This document shows, in pieces, positions 8,161 through 17,200 of a stretch of DNA of 64,000 nucleotides. Source of the DNA: CADDYT01 sp035294125 (lineage in GTDB: Bacteria; Chloroflexota; Ktedonobacteria; Ktedonobacterales; Ktedonobacteraceae). The position numbers and the translations under genes were made by a program. Below the pieces are notes generated by a model. The model did no database searches and was not told the DNA's origin. It worked only from the letters and a program-made list of their open reading frames with translations. Each line of letters starts with the position of its first letter. Within the stretch, counting starts at the first letter, position 1. The DNA lies in the NCBI GenBank assembly GCA_035294125.1, contig DATGLM010000076.1, forward strand, positions 62,001-126,000. The letters run 5' to 3'.

Positions 8161-9902
8161 GCGCCTCCTACCTGTGGCTTCTCCAGTAAAAATGAGCCAA
8201 TGACCAGCGCGTCCAGCGGCGAGGTCCAGAAACACTCGACGGCATCACGCGGGGAACAGACGATGGGTTCGCCCCGCGTGTTGAAGGAGGTGTTAACCAG
8301 CACCGGCACGCCGGTTCGTGCCGCGAACGCGGAAATCAGATCGTAATACAACGGGTGCTGCTCGCGCCTGATCGTCTGGATACGAGCCGTGCCATCCACA
8401 TGGCGCACGGAGGGAATAAGATCGGCCTTCTCCGGCAGCACATCATACACAAAGAGCATGAACGGGGAGACGTCTGCTTCGGCAAACCAATTGCCAGCCT
8501 CTTCCTCCAGCACGACGGGCGCGACGGGCCGAAAATCCTCACGGTCTTTGATCTCATTGAGCCGGGCCTGCATGGAGGCATGCAGGGGAGAGGCCAGGAT
8601 GGAACGCGCTCCCAGCGCGCGCGGGCCAAACTCCATGCGGTTCTGGAACCAGCCAATCACCTTATCCTGCACCAGCAAATCGGCCACGGCTTCCGGAACG
8701 TTTTCCAGACGGCGATAGGACAATTTTGACCAGCGCAAGAAGTTTTCTATCTCCTCATCGCTATAGGACGGGCCAAGATAGGCGTGATCCATACGATAAC
8801 GACGCCCACAATCTCCACGCTCCTCGCGCAGGCGCGCATCGAGCCAGAGCGCTGCCCCAAGCGCGGTTCCAGCATCACCGGCGGCGGGCTGCACCCAGAC
8901 GCGGCGAAACAGCGCGGCATCACGAATGCGCGCATTCATGACACAGTTGAGCGCAACGCCACCGGCCAGACAGAGATTTTCCTCGCCGCTCGCCTCGTGC
9001 AGCCAGGAGACGATGTCCAGCACCGTCTCTTCCAGCGCGACCTGCAATGAGCGGGCAATATCGTAATGGCGCTGCTCCAGGTCCCCTCCTCTGCGGCGCG
9101 GCGGACCAAAGCGCTCCTCCAGGCGCAACGGCCCGATGGTGTACTGGCCCTCTGTGCCGGGAGCAATAATGTCGCGAAACTCGTTGAGGTAACGCGGCCT
9201 GCCGAAAGAGGCCAGCGCCATGACCTTATATTCGTCCGAGGAATGCAGGAATCCCAGGTATTCGGTAATCTTTTCGTACAGGATGCCGAGCGAGTGGGGG
9301 AAATGCACCTCACCTATCATGGAGAGCTGATTATCCCGACCCAGGCTGTAGCTGGTCGTGGCCCGCTCGCCTCGTCCATCCAGCGTGAGCACAGCGGCGC
9401 GCTCGAAGGGCGAGGCGAGAAAGGCGCTGGCGGCATGAGCAACGTGGTGCTCGACAAAGTGCCACTGAAATGAGCCGGTCGACTTCACCCCACGGAAACG
9501 TTCCCGCAGGTGGTGCGGCACGCCGCCGACCAGGTGCCGGGGCGCGTTGACAATCGAAGAGAGGAACAGCGGGTCCCACGCCGCTTCCCACTCCTGCGGC
9601 GTTGGATACTTTGTTGGCTCTAACGGCAATGTCAGCATCGCATCGTCGGCGTGCCTGCCTAGCAGCAGGTAGGGGTTATAGGAATAGGCTATGGCATCAA
9701 CATCGACAAGGGCAATCCCTGCCTCGCGCAAACAGTAATCAACAGCATGAAAGGGCATTTCGTAGGTCGAGAAGGGTATGGGGCGTTTCCCATGCTTGAC
9801 ATGGGTGAAGCGCTCCTCCTCAGCCGCCGCAATGACACGCCCATCCTCCACGAGACACGCGGCAGAATCATGATAGACCGCATTGATGCCGAGGATATAC
9901 AT
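8157..9902 (-). CDS. NodU/TobZ-family carbamoyltransferase
   Basis: At 581 residues it has the normal length for the family that transfers a carbamoyl group from carbamoyl phosphate, through a carbamoyl-adenylate, to a sugar or antibiotic hydroxyl. The N-terminal Kae1-like domain starts with ILGINAVYHDSAACLVEDG and holds HHVAHAASAF, with iron- and ATP-binding histidines. The C-terminal domain has the family signature MEFGPRALGARSILASP and DFRPVAPVV. It is the first gene of the minus-strand glycan operon, and all following genes are close or overlapping. An antibiotic substrate is possible because the halogenase/KS locus starts nearby, but the operon context favours a glycan. Confidence 0.92.
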   Translation of the reverse strand: MYILGINAVYHDSAACLVEDGRVIAAAEEERFTHVKHGKRPIPFSTYEMPFHAVDYCLREAGIALVDVDAIAYSYNPYLLLGRHADDAMLTLPLEPTKYPTPQEWEAAWDPLFLSSIVNAPRHLVGGVPHHLRERFRGVKSTGSFQWHFVEHHVAHAASAFLASPFERAAVLTLDGRGERATTSYSLGRDNQLSMIGEVHFPHSLGILYEKITEYLGFLHSSDEYKVMALASFGRPRYLNEFRDIIAPGTEGQYTIGPLRLEERFGPPRRRGGDLEQRHYDIARSLQVALEETVLDIVSWLHEASGEENLCLAGGVALNCVMNARIRDAALFRRVWVQPAAGDAGTALGAALWLDARLREERGDCGRRYRMDHAYLGPSYSDEEIENFLRWSKLSYRRLENVPEAVADLLVQDKVIGWFQNRMEFGPRALGARSILASPLHASMQARLNEIKDREDFRPVAPVVLEEEAGNWFAEADVSPFMLFVYDVLPEKADLIPSVRHVDGTARIQTIRREQHPLYYDLISAFAARTGVPVLVNTSFNTRGEPIVCSPRDAVECFWTSPLDALVIGSFLLEKPQVGGA

Positions 9903-10228
9903 CTTCGCTCCTTACCAGAACATCCCTGGCCCCACAGTCACACTCGCCAGCCGAACGGCCTGGCAGGCGGCAGCAGCACCAGGATATTCTATTTGCGCTT
10001 TACAGAAAACGATAGATTTTGTACAGTGGCGCTTTACCATTTAAATTAGTGCCTTTCCGCAACAACAGTAATCGTTTACTGCATTCTACACGCACATTCC
10101 CCATGTGCCGTTTCACTGCTTGCTGTGCAAAGGCATGAAGATGTTATGAAATAGCATGATGAGCAAGACGGCCTTCACCGCAGGTTAGGCCTCGAAGCTG
10201 CGATGGGCAAGCTCCATAGACTGACCTC
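9903..10228. other. intergenic leader of the first glycan operon
   Basis: There is no convincing coding sequence. It must contain the promoter for the minus-strand operon starting at 9902. AT-rich stretches around 10010-10080 are compatible, but I cannot point to a clear -35/-10 pair. Confidence 0.4.
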
Positions 10229-10635
10229 CTTCTGCTGACTGCTTTTTCTGGAAGACCATACGCTGCTGGCCGCCTCAAACGTACCGAAGGTGCCGACAGT
10301 GACCTCTTTCCAGTCCTTGACATGAGCTTCCAACCCTGCCCGTTTGCATACCTCCGCCTGCCTCCTGGATAACGTCAGGCCAGTGGCATGCCCTCCCCGC
10401 TCCTCGCCTTGAGCATGGGTCCAAACCCGCTGCCGATATCAAGCACGCGAAAGCCCGGCTTGAAACCGATCCCCTGGAGAATATACTCGTGTTTATCCCG
10501 CTGCGCCTGGGCCAGCATCTTCGAGAAATCACCATTGAACATAGCACAGGTAAGGTCGGCATGTTCGCCAAAACTCACCCGAAAAATCTCATCCATAAAA
10601 TCATAGGTCTCTTCGATTTCCTGCTGGTTTGCCAT
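10229..10635 (-). pseudogene. decayed cyclopropane-fatty-acid-synthase-like methyltransferase (5' fragment)
   Basis: From the ATG at 10635 the frame reads a cyclopropane-fatty-acyl-phospholipid synthase-like N-terminus: DFMDEIFRVSFGEHADLTCA, then GFRVLDIGSGFGPML (SAM motif I). It stops at a TGA after 86 codons. Directly after, in another frame, the family sequence resumes as GLTLSRRQAEVCKRAGLEAH and VKDWKEVTVGTFGTFEA, and then ends without the catalytic remainder (normally about 300 more codons). At least one frameshift and a 3' truncation have therefore destroyed the gene. I see the homology by eye; family assignment is by recalled motifs. Confidence 0.65.
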
Positions 10636-10797
10636 GCGCGTCCTCTCAATCTCCTTACAGGTCGCTTGATTTCTCTCAATTTTGCACTATAAACTGCTCT
10701 TCTTGCAATGGAAACGCTGCGAACACACTTTTTTAGCAGTTTTTTTACGGGCAAAGATGACGGCGCCACTGGCACAGGACGCTGTTCATTTCCACAC

Positions 10798-11253
10798 TTA
10801 CAGCCGGGCGGGCAGCAGCTTGAGCGGCGGCAGGACGCGCTCGATGACGGAGAGGTGGTCATAGTAGCCGCGCTGCTGCTGGATCAGGCTGTCGCGGAAG
10901 GTAAAGACGCTGACACCATCGACCTGAAAGGGGTGGGAGAAGAACGGCAGGCCGAGCAGGCGCGGCGTGCGACCAGAAGCTGTCCAGGTAACGGCTGCCT
11001 GCTTCTCTGAAAAAAGCTGACCGGAGGGCGAGTAGACAATGGTGGGCATGGTGCGAAAGCGCGTGCAAAACCACACTTCGATTTCGCCGCGCCCGTGCCG
11101 GGGCCGTTTCATCCCGCTATCAAATAGCTCCGCGTCCTCCGTGTAGAGCGAGACGAGAGCCGGGACGTTGTGTGTATTGAACGCCTCAATCCAGCGATTG
11201 ACGATGCTGGTATGATTTTCGATTTCCTGCAAAGCGACATCCTCCCATAACAT
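10798..11253 (-). CDS. NTF2/SnoaL-like domain protein
   Basis: A small protein (about 151 residues) of the NTF2-like fold. The pattern NRWIEAFNTHNVPALVSLYTEDAELFD is the typical N-terminal helix and first strand of SnoaL-like ester cyclases, SnoaL polyketide cyclases and related binding proteins. I chose the ATG at 11253, because the longer frame would add a hydrophobic, unconserved leader that overlaps the divergent gene. It is divergent from the hydrolase at 11333 and two genes from the halogenase. A SnoaL-like cyclase would fit a polyketide locus, but the fold is functionally promiscuous, so the role is inferred. Confidence 0.7.
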   Translation of the reverse strand: MLWEDVALQEIENHTSIVNRWIEAFNTHNVPALVSLYTEDAELFDSGMKRPRHGRGEIEVWFCTRFRTMPTIVYSPSGQLFSEKQAAVTWTASGRTPRLLGLPFFSHPFQVDGVSVFTFRDSLIQQQRGYYDHLSVIERVLPPLKLLPARL

Positions 11254-11332
11254 ACGTTTACTGCATATTGTCGTGTATACTATACTACATCTCAGGGGGA
11301 CGAGCAGGTAAGCAAATATGAGGAGAAAAGCT

Positions 11333-12262
11333 ATGAGCGCGAGTACGCAGGTCATGCCGTTTGTTGACGAGGCGACATTTCACGAGGATGTGCAGTATAT
11401 TGAGTCCCTGTGGCAGCGCAGGGAAGTCGGTGGAGTCGATATGCAGGTCATCGATATCGATATCGGGATCGGGGGTGGGCAGAGAGACGATATGCCGCTC
11501 GTCTTTGTGCCGATTCTTGAGCACCTTGAGTTTGTCTACGCGCGGCAGATACGCCATTTCAGTCAATCGCGGCGCGTACTCATGTATCGCCGGCATGAGG
11601 CACGCTCGCGTTTCGTGAGTCTGCCGGAGCGAGCAGAGGAGCTGCGCCGCACCCTCGACAGCCTGAACGCGGAACGGGCCGATTTTGTCGCGCATGGCGA
11701 CGCCGCTATGGTCCTGTTCGAGTTTGCTGCGCGCTACCCGCAACGCTGCCGCTCGCTGACCATCATCGCGCAGGCGGCGGACTACCAGATCGCCCCCCAT
11801 CCTTTCATCTGGCTGCTGCATGAACTGTACGTGCGCCTGCCCGTTGAACGCATCGTTCCCGCACGGGTGATACGCAACACCGTCGTCAACTATATTACTC
11901 ACTCGGAAGCCGTTCAAAACAACGGCGATACGCAGGAGCAGGTGACGCGCTTACCACGCTCCTTGATCGAAGAGCAGTTCCGCAAGATCGAACTCTGGCC
12001 CCGCGTTTACAAGTTTTCCGTGCTGCCCGTCATCCACTACTTCGATATGCGTAACCGCCTCGTCGACCTGAACATGCCCATTCTGCTGATAAACCGGGCT
12101 GATGATATTCTTTCACCCGAAGCAAAGACACGCTGGCTGGCAAGTCACCTCCAAAATTGTGCTGGCTACCACGTTTTAGCAGGTGGGGACCGCTTTTTCA
12201 TGTACGCGCAGGATCAGCAGGTCACGCCTTTAATCGAAGCTTTTTTGGGCAACCAGGTGTGA
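11333..12262 (+). CDS. alpha/beta hydrolase-fold protein with atypical catalytic residues
   Basis: The order of segments is that of an alpha/beta hydrolase: an early arginine-rich strand region, a nucleophile elbow VAHGDAAMVLFEFAARYP, and a late acid-bearing strand MPILLINRADDILSP. The elbow carries Asp where Ser is usual (HGDAA), as in dehalogenase- and epoxide-hydrolase-like enzymes. The position near the C-terminus where the catalytic His normally stands reads GGDRFFMYAQDQQ, with no His. So it may be an unusual enzyme or a non-catalytic relative. The ATG at 11333 follows AGGAG by seven bases. Its stop codon lies inside the first CRP-like site before the halogenase. Confidence 0.7.
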   Translation: MSASTQVMPFVDEATFHEDVQYIESLWQRREVGGVDMQVIDIDIGIGGGQRDDMPLVFVPILEHLEFVYARQIRHFSQSRRVLMYRRHEARSRFVSLPERAEELRRTLDSLNAERADFVAHGDAAMVLFEFAARYPQRCRSLTIIAQAADYQIAPHPFIWLLHELYVRLPVERIVPARVIRNTVVNYITHSEAVQNNGDTQEQVTRLPRSLIEEQFRKIELWPRVYKFSVLPVIHYFDMRNRLVDLNMPILLINRADDILSPEAKTRWLASHLQNCAGYHVLAGGDRFFMYAQDQQVTPLIEAFLGNQV

Positions 12263-12273
12263 AATGCTTCACT
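12258..12273 (+). promoter_or_regulatory. CRP-like palindrome, distal site before halogenase
   Basis: The sequence TGTGAAATGCTTCACT matches the TGTGA-N6-TCACA consensus of CRP/FNR-family regulators, with one mismatch at the last base. Its centre lies about 70 bp upstream of the predicted transcription start. Confidence 0.5.
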
Positions 12274-12285
12274 CGGCAGTATTAC

Positions 12286-12301
12286 TGTGAAGCTTTTCAC
12301 T
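12286..12301 (+). promoter_or_regulatory. CRP-like palindrome, proximal site before halogenase
   Basis: TGTGAAGCTTTTCACT again matches TGTGA-N6-TCAC and touches the -35 box TTGACT at 12301. Its centre (12293.5) is about 42 bp upstream of the predicted start, the class II activator position. It shows the same TGTGA-N6-TCAC layout as the sites before the ketosynthase. Confidence 0.55.
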
Positions 12302-12329
12302 TGACTCTTGATAGTACGTACCTCATACT
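12301..12329 (+). promoter_or_regulatory. predicted halogenase promoter
   Basis: TTGACT (12301-12306), a 17-bp spacer, then CATACT (12324-12329) form a plausible sigma-70-type promoter with a weak -10, consistent with dependence on an activator at the adjacent CRP-like site. Confidence 0.5.
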
Positions 12330-12480
12330 TGAAGAAAACAGAGAGCCAGTTCGAATACAACCGGGCGTTGAACAGAAAAGAGCATTTCGCTTTGCCCGCA
12401 GGCTGTTCCCGCCGGTGTATTATGCTAAGGCCATCCGCGACCGAGGGATGGCATTCCGTCCACGCTATTAAGGAGGCAAC

Positions 12481-13914
12481 ATGGACAAATCTACCACTGT
12501 ATTAGTAATTGGAGGAGGGCCTGCCGGATCAACAGTGGCCACTCTGCTTGCTCGCGAGGGCATCGATGTCACCCTGGTGGAACGCGATCAATTTCCGCGC
12601 TACCACATCGGCGAATCGCTGCTGCCATCGTGCCTGGAAATTCTGGATCTGATGGGCGCACGTGAGAAAATCGAGGCACACGGCTTCCAGCGCAAAGATG
12701 GAGGCTACTTCGCATGGGGGCAGGATTCATGGATACTGGATTTTTCTAAGCTGCGCCATCCCTACAGTTTTCAGGTGATCCGTTCCGAATTCGACCACAT
12801 GCTGCTTGAGCATGCAAAAAGCCAGGGTGTAAAGGTCTTCGAGAATACCGAGATTCGCAGCCTGACCTTCGAAGGTGAGCAACCGAAAAGCGCGACATGG
12901 GTGCAAAAGACGGCTGATGGCGAGAAAGTGAGTGGGGAAACTTTCTTCGATTACCTGGTTGATGCCTCTGGACGTACAGGCGTCATGGCCATGCGCTATC
13001 TGAAGAACCGCCACTATCACGAAGCCTTCCAGAATGTCGCCATCTGGGGTTACTGGAAAGGTGCCGGGCGCATGGAGTTCGCACCGAACGGCGCTATCGC
13101 CGTCGGTTCCGTACCGGATGGCTGGCTCTGGGGCATCCCACTACACGACGGTACCATGAGCGTCGGGCTGGTGCTGCACAAAACCACGTTCAAAGAGAAA
13201 CGCGAGCAGATTGGCGACCTGAAGCAGATCTACATGGATGCCATCAACGAATGCCCGCTGCTCCTCGATCTGGTGAAAACAGGCGAACTGGTCTCAACAG
13301 AGATGGGCGTGGAACAGGATTACTCCTACATCGCCGACAAAATTGCCGGACCGGGCTACTTCCTGGCTGGCGACGCTGCCTGCTTCATTGATCCCCTGCT
13401 TTCTACCGGCGTACACCTGGCAACACATGGCGCGATGCTGGCAGCGGCGAGTATTGCCAGCCTCGTCCGTGGTGAAGTCACACCAGAGCAGGCCATTAGC
13501 TTCTACGAAGAGAGTTATCGTCACGCCTATCTGCGGCTGATGGTCATCGTCTCTGGCCTGTATCAACAGTACAATGGCAAAGAGTCGTACTTCTGGAAGG
13601 CACAGCAGTTGACGCACAACGACTACAGGAATAACGATGAAATGATTGCAGCCTTCACCTACGTGGTGTCAGGCATTGAAGACTTGAACGATGTGGTGGT
13701 GGGCAATAACGACCTGATAGATATGACGAGCAAGTTAACAGCAGAAGAGGCAGCACGGGCGGCAGCGATGTATCAGGTTTACCACAAAGTCTTCCTGCGC
13801 TCTTCGATGTCCGCCAACTCGGCTATCAATGGCATGTATGTTGCCACAAAGCCACACCTGATGCTGGCTTTCGCCTCCGACAGCGATCGCGAGGCCGCGC
13901 CAATGCAGGCATAG
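12481..13914 (+). CDS. flavin-dependent halogenase (tryptophan-halogenase-like superfamily)
   Basis: At 477 residues this protein matches FADH2-dependent halogenases of the CmlS/CndH type. It has the FAD motif VIGGGPAGSTVATLLAREG at residues 7-25, then ESLLPSCLEIL, and FQRKDGGYFAWG, in which the Lys is the likely hypohalite-handling residue. The halogenase signature WxWxIP follows as GWLWGIP (about residue 214), and the second FAD motif is FLAGDAACFIDPLLSTGVH. Such enzymes chlorinate or brominate activated carbon, often on carrier-bound polyketide intermediates, using a partner flavin reductase that is not in this window. AAGGAGG lies eight bases upstream. Some members of the superfamily are ordinary monooxygenases or geranylgeranyl reductases, so activity is likely rather than certain. 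Confidence 0.85.
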   Translation: MDKSTTVLVIGGGPAGSTVATLLAREGIDVTLVERDQFPRYHIGESLLPSCLEILDLMGAREKIEAHGFQRKDGGYFAWGQDSWILDFSKLRHPYSFQVIRSEFDHMLLEHAKSQGVKVFENTEIRSLTFEGEQPKSATWVQKTADGEKVSGETFFDYLVDASGRTGVMAMRYLKNRHYHEAFQNVAIWGYWKGAGRMEFAPNGAIAVGSVPDGWLWGIPLHDGTMSVGLVLHKTTFKEKREQIGDLKQIYMDAINECPLLLDLVKTGELVSTEMGVEQDYSYIADKIAGPGYFLAGDAACFIDPLLSTGVHLATHGAMLAAASIASLVRGEVTPEQAISFYEESYRHAYLRLMVIVSGLYQQYNGKESYFWKAQQLTHNDYRNNDEMIAAFTYVVSGIEDLNDVVVGNNDLIDMTSKLTAEEAARAAAMYQVYHKVFLRSSMSANSAINGMYVATKPHLMLAFASDSDREAAPMQA

Positions 13915-13930
13915 TTTGCAGGCCGATCGC

Positions 13931-14016
13931 AAGGGTCGCGGCCCTACTATACACGAGACGCGCTCTGCGAGCGCATGGCGGGGGTAGTTGGGGGCGTCTT
14001 AGTAGGGTCAGCCCTT
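13931..14016. repeat. dispersed palindromic repeat, copy 2
   Basis: The left arm (13931-13956) shares GGCCCTACTATACACGA with the copy at 1693. The inverse arm ends near 14016. It lies directly after the halogenase stop and may end its transcript. Confidence 0.55.
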
Positions 14017-14125
14017 GCGGCTTGCCTGTGTGGGGACTGCGACTGGCCTGTGGGGAAAATAGCCGGTCTGGAGGGTAAGAGGGATGGCTAACCTGAAAGC
14101 CTGTATCACTCACAAAAATTGCGTA

Positions 14126-14154
14126 TTGCTAGTTGAACAACTCTATCATATAAT
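14126..14154 (+). promoter_or_regulatory. predicted promoter of the FHA-ABC gene
   Basis: TTGCTA (14126-14131), 17 bp, then a perfect TATAAT (14149-14154), about 70 bp before the GTG start. No CRP-like site accompanies it. Confidence 0.55.
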
Positions 14155-14224
14155 GCTTCACGTATAAGCAACCCAACTATTTCGTCTTGATCATTTTCAG
14201 GACCTAGCACAGAGGAGATGGCGT

Positions 14225-17200
14225 GTGAACGGAGCAGCAAACGAGCCGGGCATGGTCTCGATCAGCTTTCTGAGCGGGCCACTGGCAGGGAAGACCTACT
14301 CAATCACCAGGCCGATTACGACCATTGGGCGGGGCACCAACAATGACATCATCATTGAGAATGATTTGAAAGTCTCGCGTAACCACGCCAGACTGATCTA
14401 CAACAATGGTTCGTGGATCATCGAGAAGATCGCTCCACAGAATATCGTCACAGTCAACCAGCAAAGAGTGGACCAGGCTATTATTCAAGATAATGCGATG
14501 ATCGGGCTGGGAGACAACACCACCTTTCGCTTTCAGGTGCGCGTGGATGCGCCGCAGCGAGTGGGGCCGGTATCTGTACCGGGCCTGCCACCAACGTATA
14601 ACCCGACAGTGCCTTCGGAACCATTTCAAACACCACCACAGCCCTTTCAACCCCTACCCAGGCAGCCTTCCCAACCCATACCGACCCCGCCAGCAGGAAT
14701 ACCGATGGGCGGAACCGCGCCAAATGTGTTCTCCGCTCCACAGCCAGCGTTCTTCACCTCGCCACTACAAGGGGACATGGCATCACCGGGGGAAACGGTC
14801 ATTGCGCGCCCGCAGGCCACAGGCATCCCTACCATCGAGGTAAGCAGCAACGCCCACGGCTTCCGGCAAACTTTTCCGCTCGATAAGCCTGTCATCAGCA
14901 TCGGACGCGACGCATCCAATGATATCGTCATCAATGACCGTATCGTTTCCGGTCGTCACTTGCAAATCGTGCGACAGGGCAACCAGTTCTTCATCATTCA
15001 CCCTCACCCGGACCGGCAGCACACACTGAACGGCCTGCTCTATCAAGGACGCAAAATTCGCGGCGATGAGCAGTACAGGCAGCCCTTGCGACGCGGCGAC
15101 ATCTACCGCATTGGCGACGAGAACGGCACGCTCATCACGCTCACCTACAACGATGGAACCGGCATTCAGCAAGAGGCAGTGCCACCGGTGCAGCCCATCC
15201 GGCTGGATATGCCCGAACTGACCATCGGACGGCGCCCGGACAATATGGTCGTGTTGAACCACCCACAGGTCTCAGGCCACCATGCCAGGCTCGTGCGCGA
15301 CGGCTCCGCCTACCGTGTCCTCGACTTGAACAGCACCAACCATGTCTACGTCAACTCCGAACTGGTCAGCAACAAGTTGCTCAAGACAGGCGATGAGATA
15401 CGTATCGGCCCCTATCGACTCATTTATGAAGGCAACGAGCTGAAGCAGTACGACGAAAGCAATTTGATTCGCATCGATGCGCTGCACCTGCGCAAGTTCG
15501 GCAATAACAACGTTACGCTGCTCAACGATATCACGGTTGCTATCCCTCCGCGTAAGTTCGTCGCCCTGGTCGGTGGCTCAGGCGCGGGCAAATCTACCCT
15601 GATGGATGCCCTCAACGGCCTGCGCCCGGCACAGCAGGGGCAGGTGCTCTACAATGGACAGGATTACTACAAGAATCTGGCCGCCTTCAGCACGCAGTTG
15701 GGCTACGTGCCGCAGGATGATATCGTTCACCGCGACCTGACTGTCGAACGCGCCCTCTACTACGCCGCCAAGATGCGCCTGCCCAGTGACTACACGGAAG
15801 AGCAGATCGAGCAGCGCATCAAAGAGGTGCTGGAAGAAGTGGAACTGACGCGCAGGCGCAAGCTGCTGGTCAAGAAGCTCTCCGGCGGGCAGCGCAAACG
15901 TGTCTCCATCGCCCTGGAACTGCTGGCTAACCCCAGTGTCTTCTTCCTCGACGAGCCGACTTCCGGCCTGGACCCCGGTCTGGATCGCAAGATGATGTTC
16001 CTGCTGCGCAACCTGGCAGACCGTGGTCATACCATCGTGCTGGTCACCCACGCCACCAACAACATCACATTCTGCGATTATGTCTGCTTCCTCTGTTCCG
16101 GTGGCAAACTGGCCTACTTTGGCCCGCCCGAGCAGGCCAAAACCTACTTCGGCAAGAACGACTTCGCCGAAATCTATAGCAGCCTGGAGCCAACCGAAGA
16201 GAATCCGAACATTCCTGATGAGGCGGAAGCCCGCTTCCGCGCCTCCCCGGAATACCAGGAATACATTGTCACACCACTGCGCGAAGGCCCTGTCGGCTCA
16301 AACGGTGCCAGCAGCGCCAGCGCTGCCAGGGTCGCTCCACAACAACTGAAGCGACCGAAGCGCGGCAACCCGTTCAAGCAGTTCGCCCTGCTCTCACGAC
16401 GCAACCTGGAGTTGCTCCTCAACGATCGGGCAAACCTGGTCATCCTGCTCTTACAGGCCCCGTTAATTGCCCTGCTCCTCATGCTCATCATCCGCTCTCA
16501 GGTTGGAGCCGGTGTTTTCGATGCCAACAATGTGGTGCAGTGCGCTCCGCGCATCACGACCAGCCTTGTCCAGTCGCCGACCGGCTTTATCGGCCTCAAT
16601 ACGACCAGTAACTCAACAGTAGACTGTAGTCAAATAAAGACGTACCTGCAAACCAATGCGACGGGACAGCAGTATGTGAAGGCCAAAGGCAACAATCTGA
16701 ACAGCGCATTGCAGGACTTCATCGTCCTGGGCAATAGCATCAACGCGTTGCGCGCCCTGTTCATCGTCGGGTTCATCTCGGTGCTCTTCGGCTGTATCAA
16801 TGGCACCCGTGCCATCGTCAAAGAGGCCGCCATTTACCGGCGGGAACGTACAGTGAACCTGGGTATTGCCCCTTACATCCTCTCGAAAATCCTCATCCTG
16901 GGCGTACTGGCCCTCTTCCAGAGCGCCATGCTCCTGCTCATCACGGAGCTTTTCGAGCCGCTGCACCAGGGGATCATCTTACCGGTGCTGCTGGAAGCCT
17001 ATATCACACTGGCGCTGGTTGGACTGTCAGGTCTGCTCATTGGCCTGGCGGCCTCGGCCTTCGCCGCCAACGAGGACAGCGCCAACAGCTTGCTGCCGTT
17101 CCTGCTGATCCCGCAGCTCATCTTCGCCGGCGTCGAGATTCCGCTGAAAAACCTGCCCTTACAGATTCCAGCCTTGATCTTCCCCATGCGCTGGGCAATG

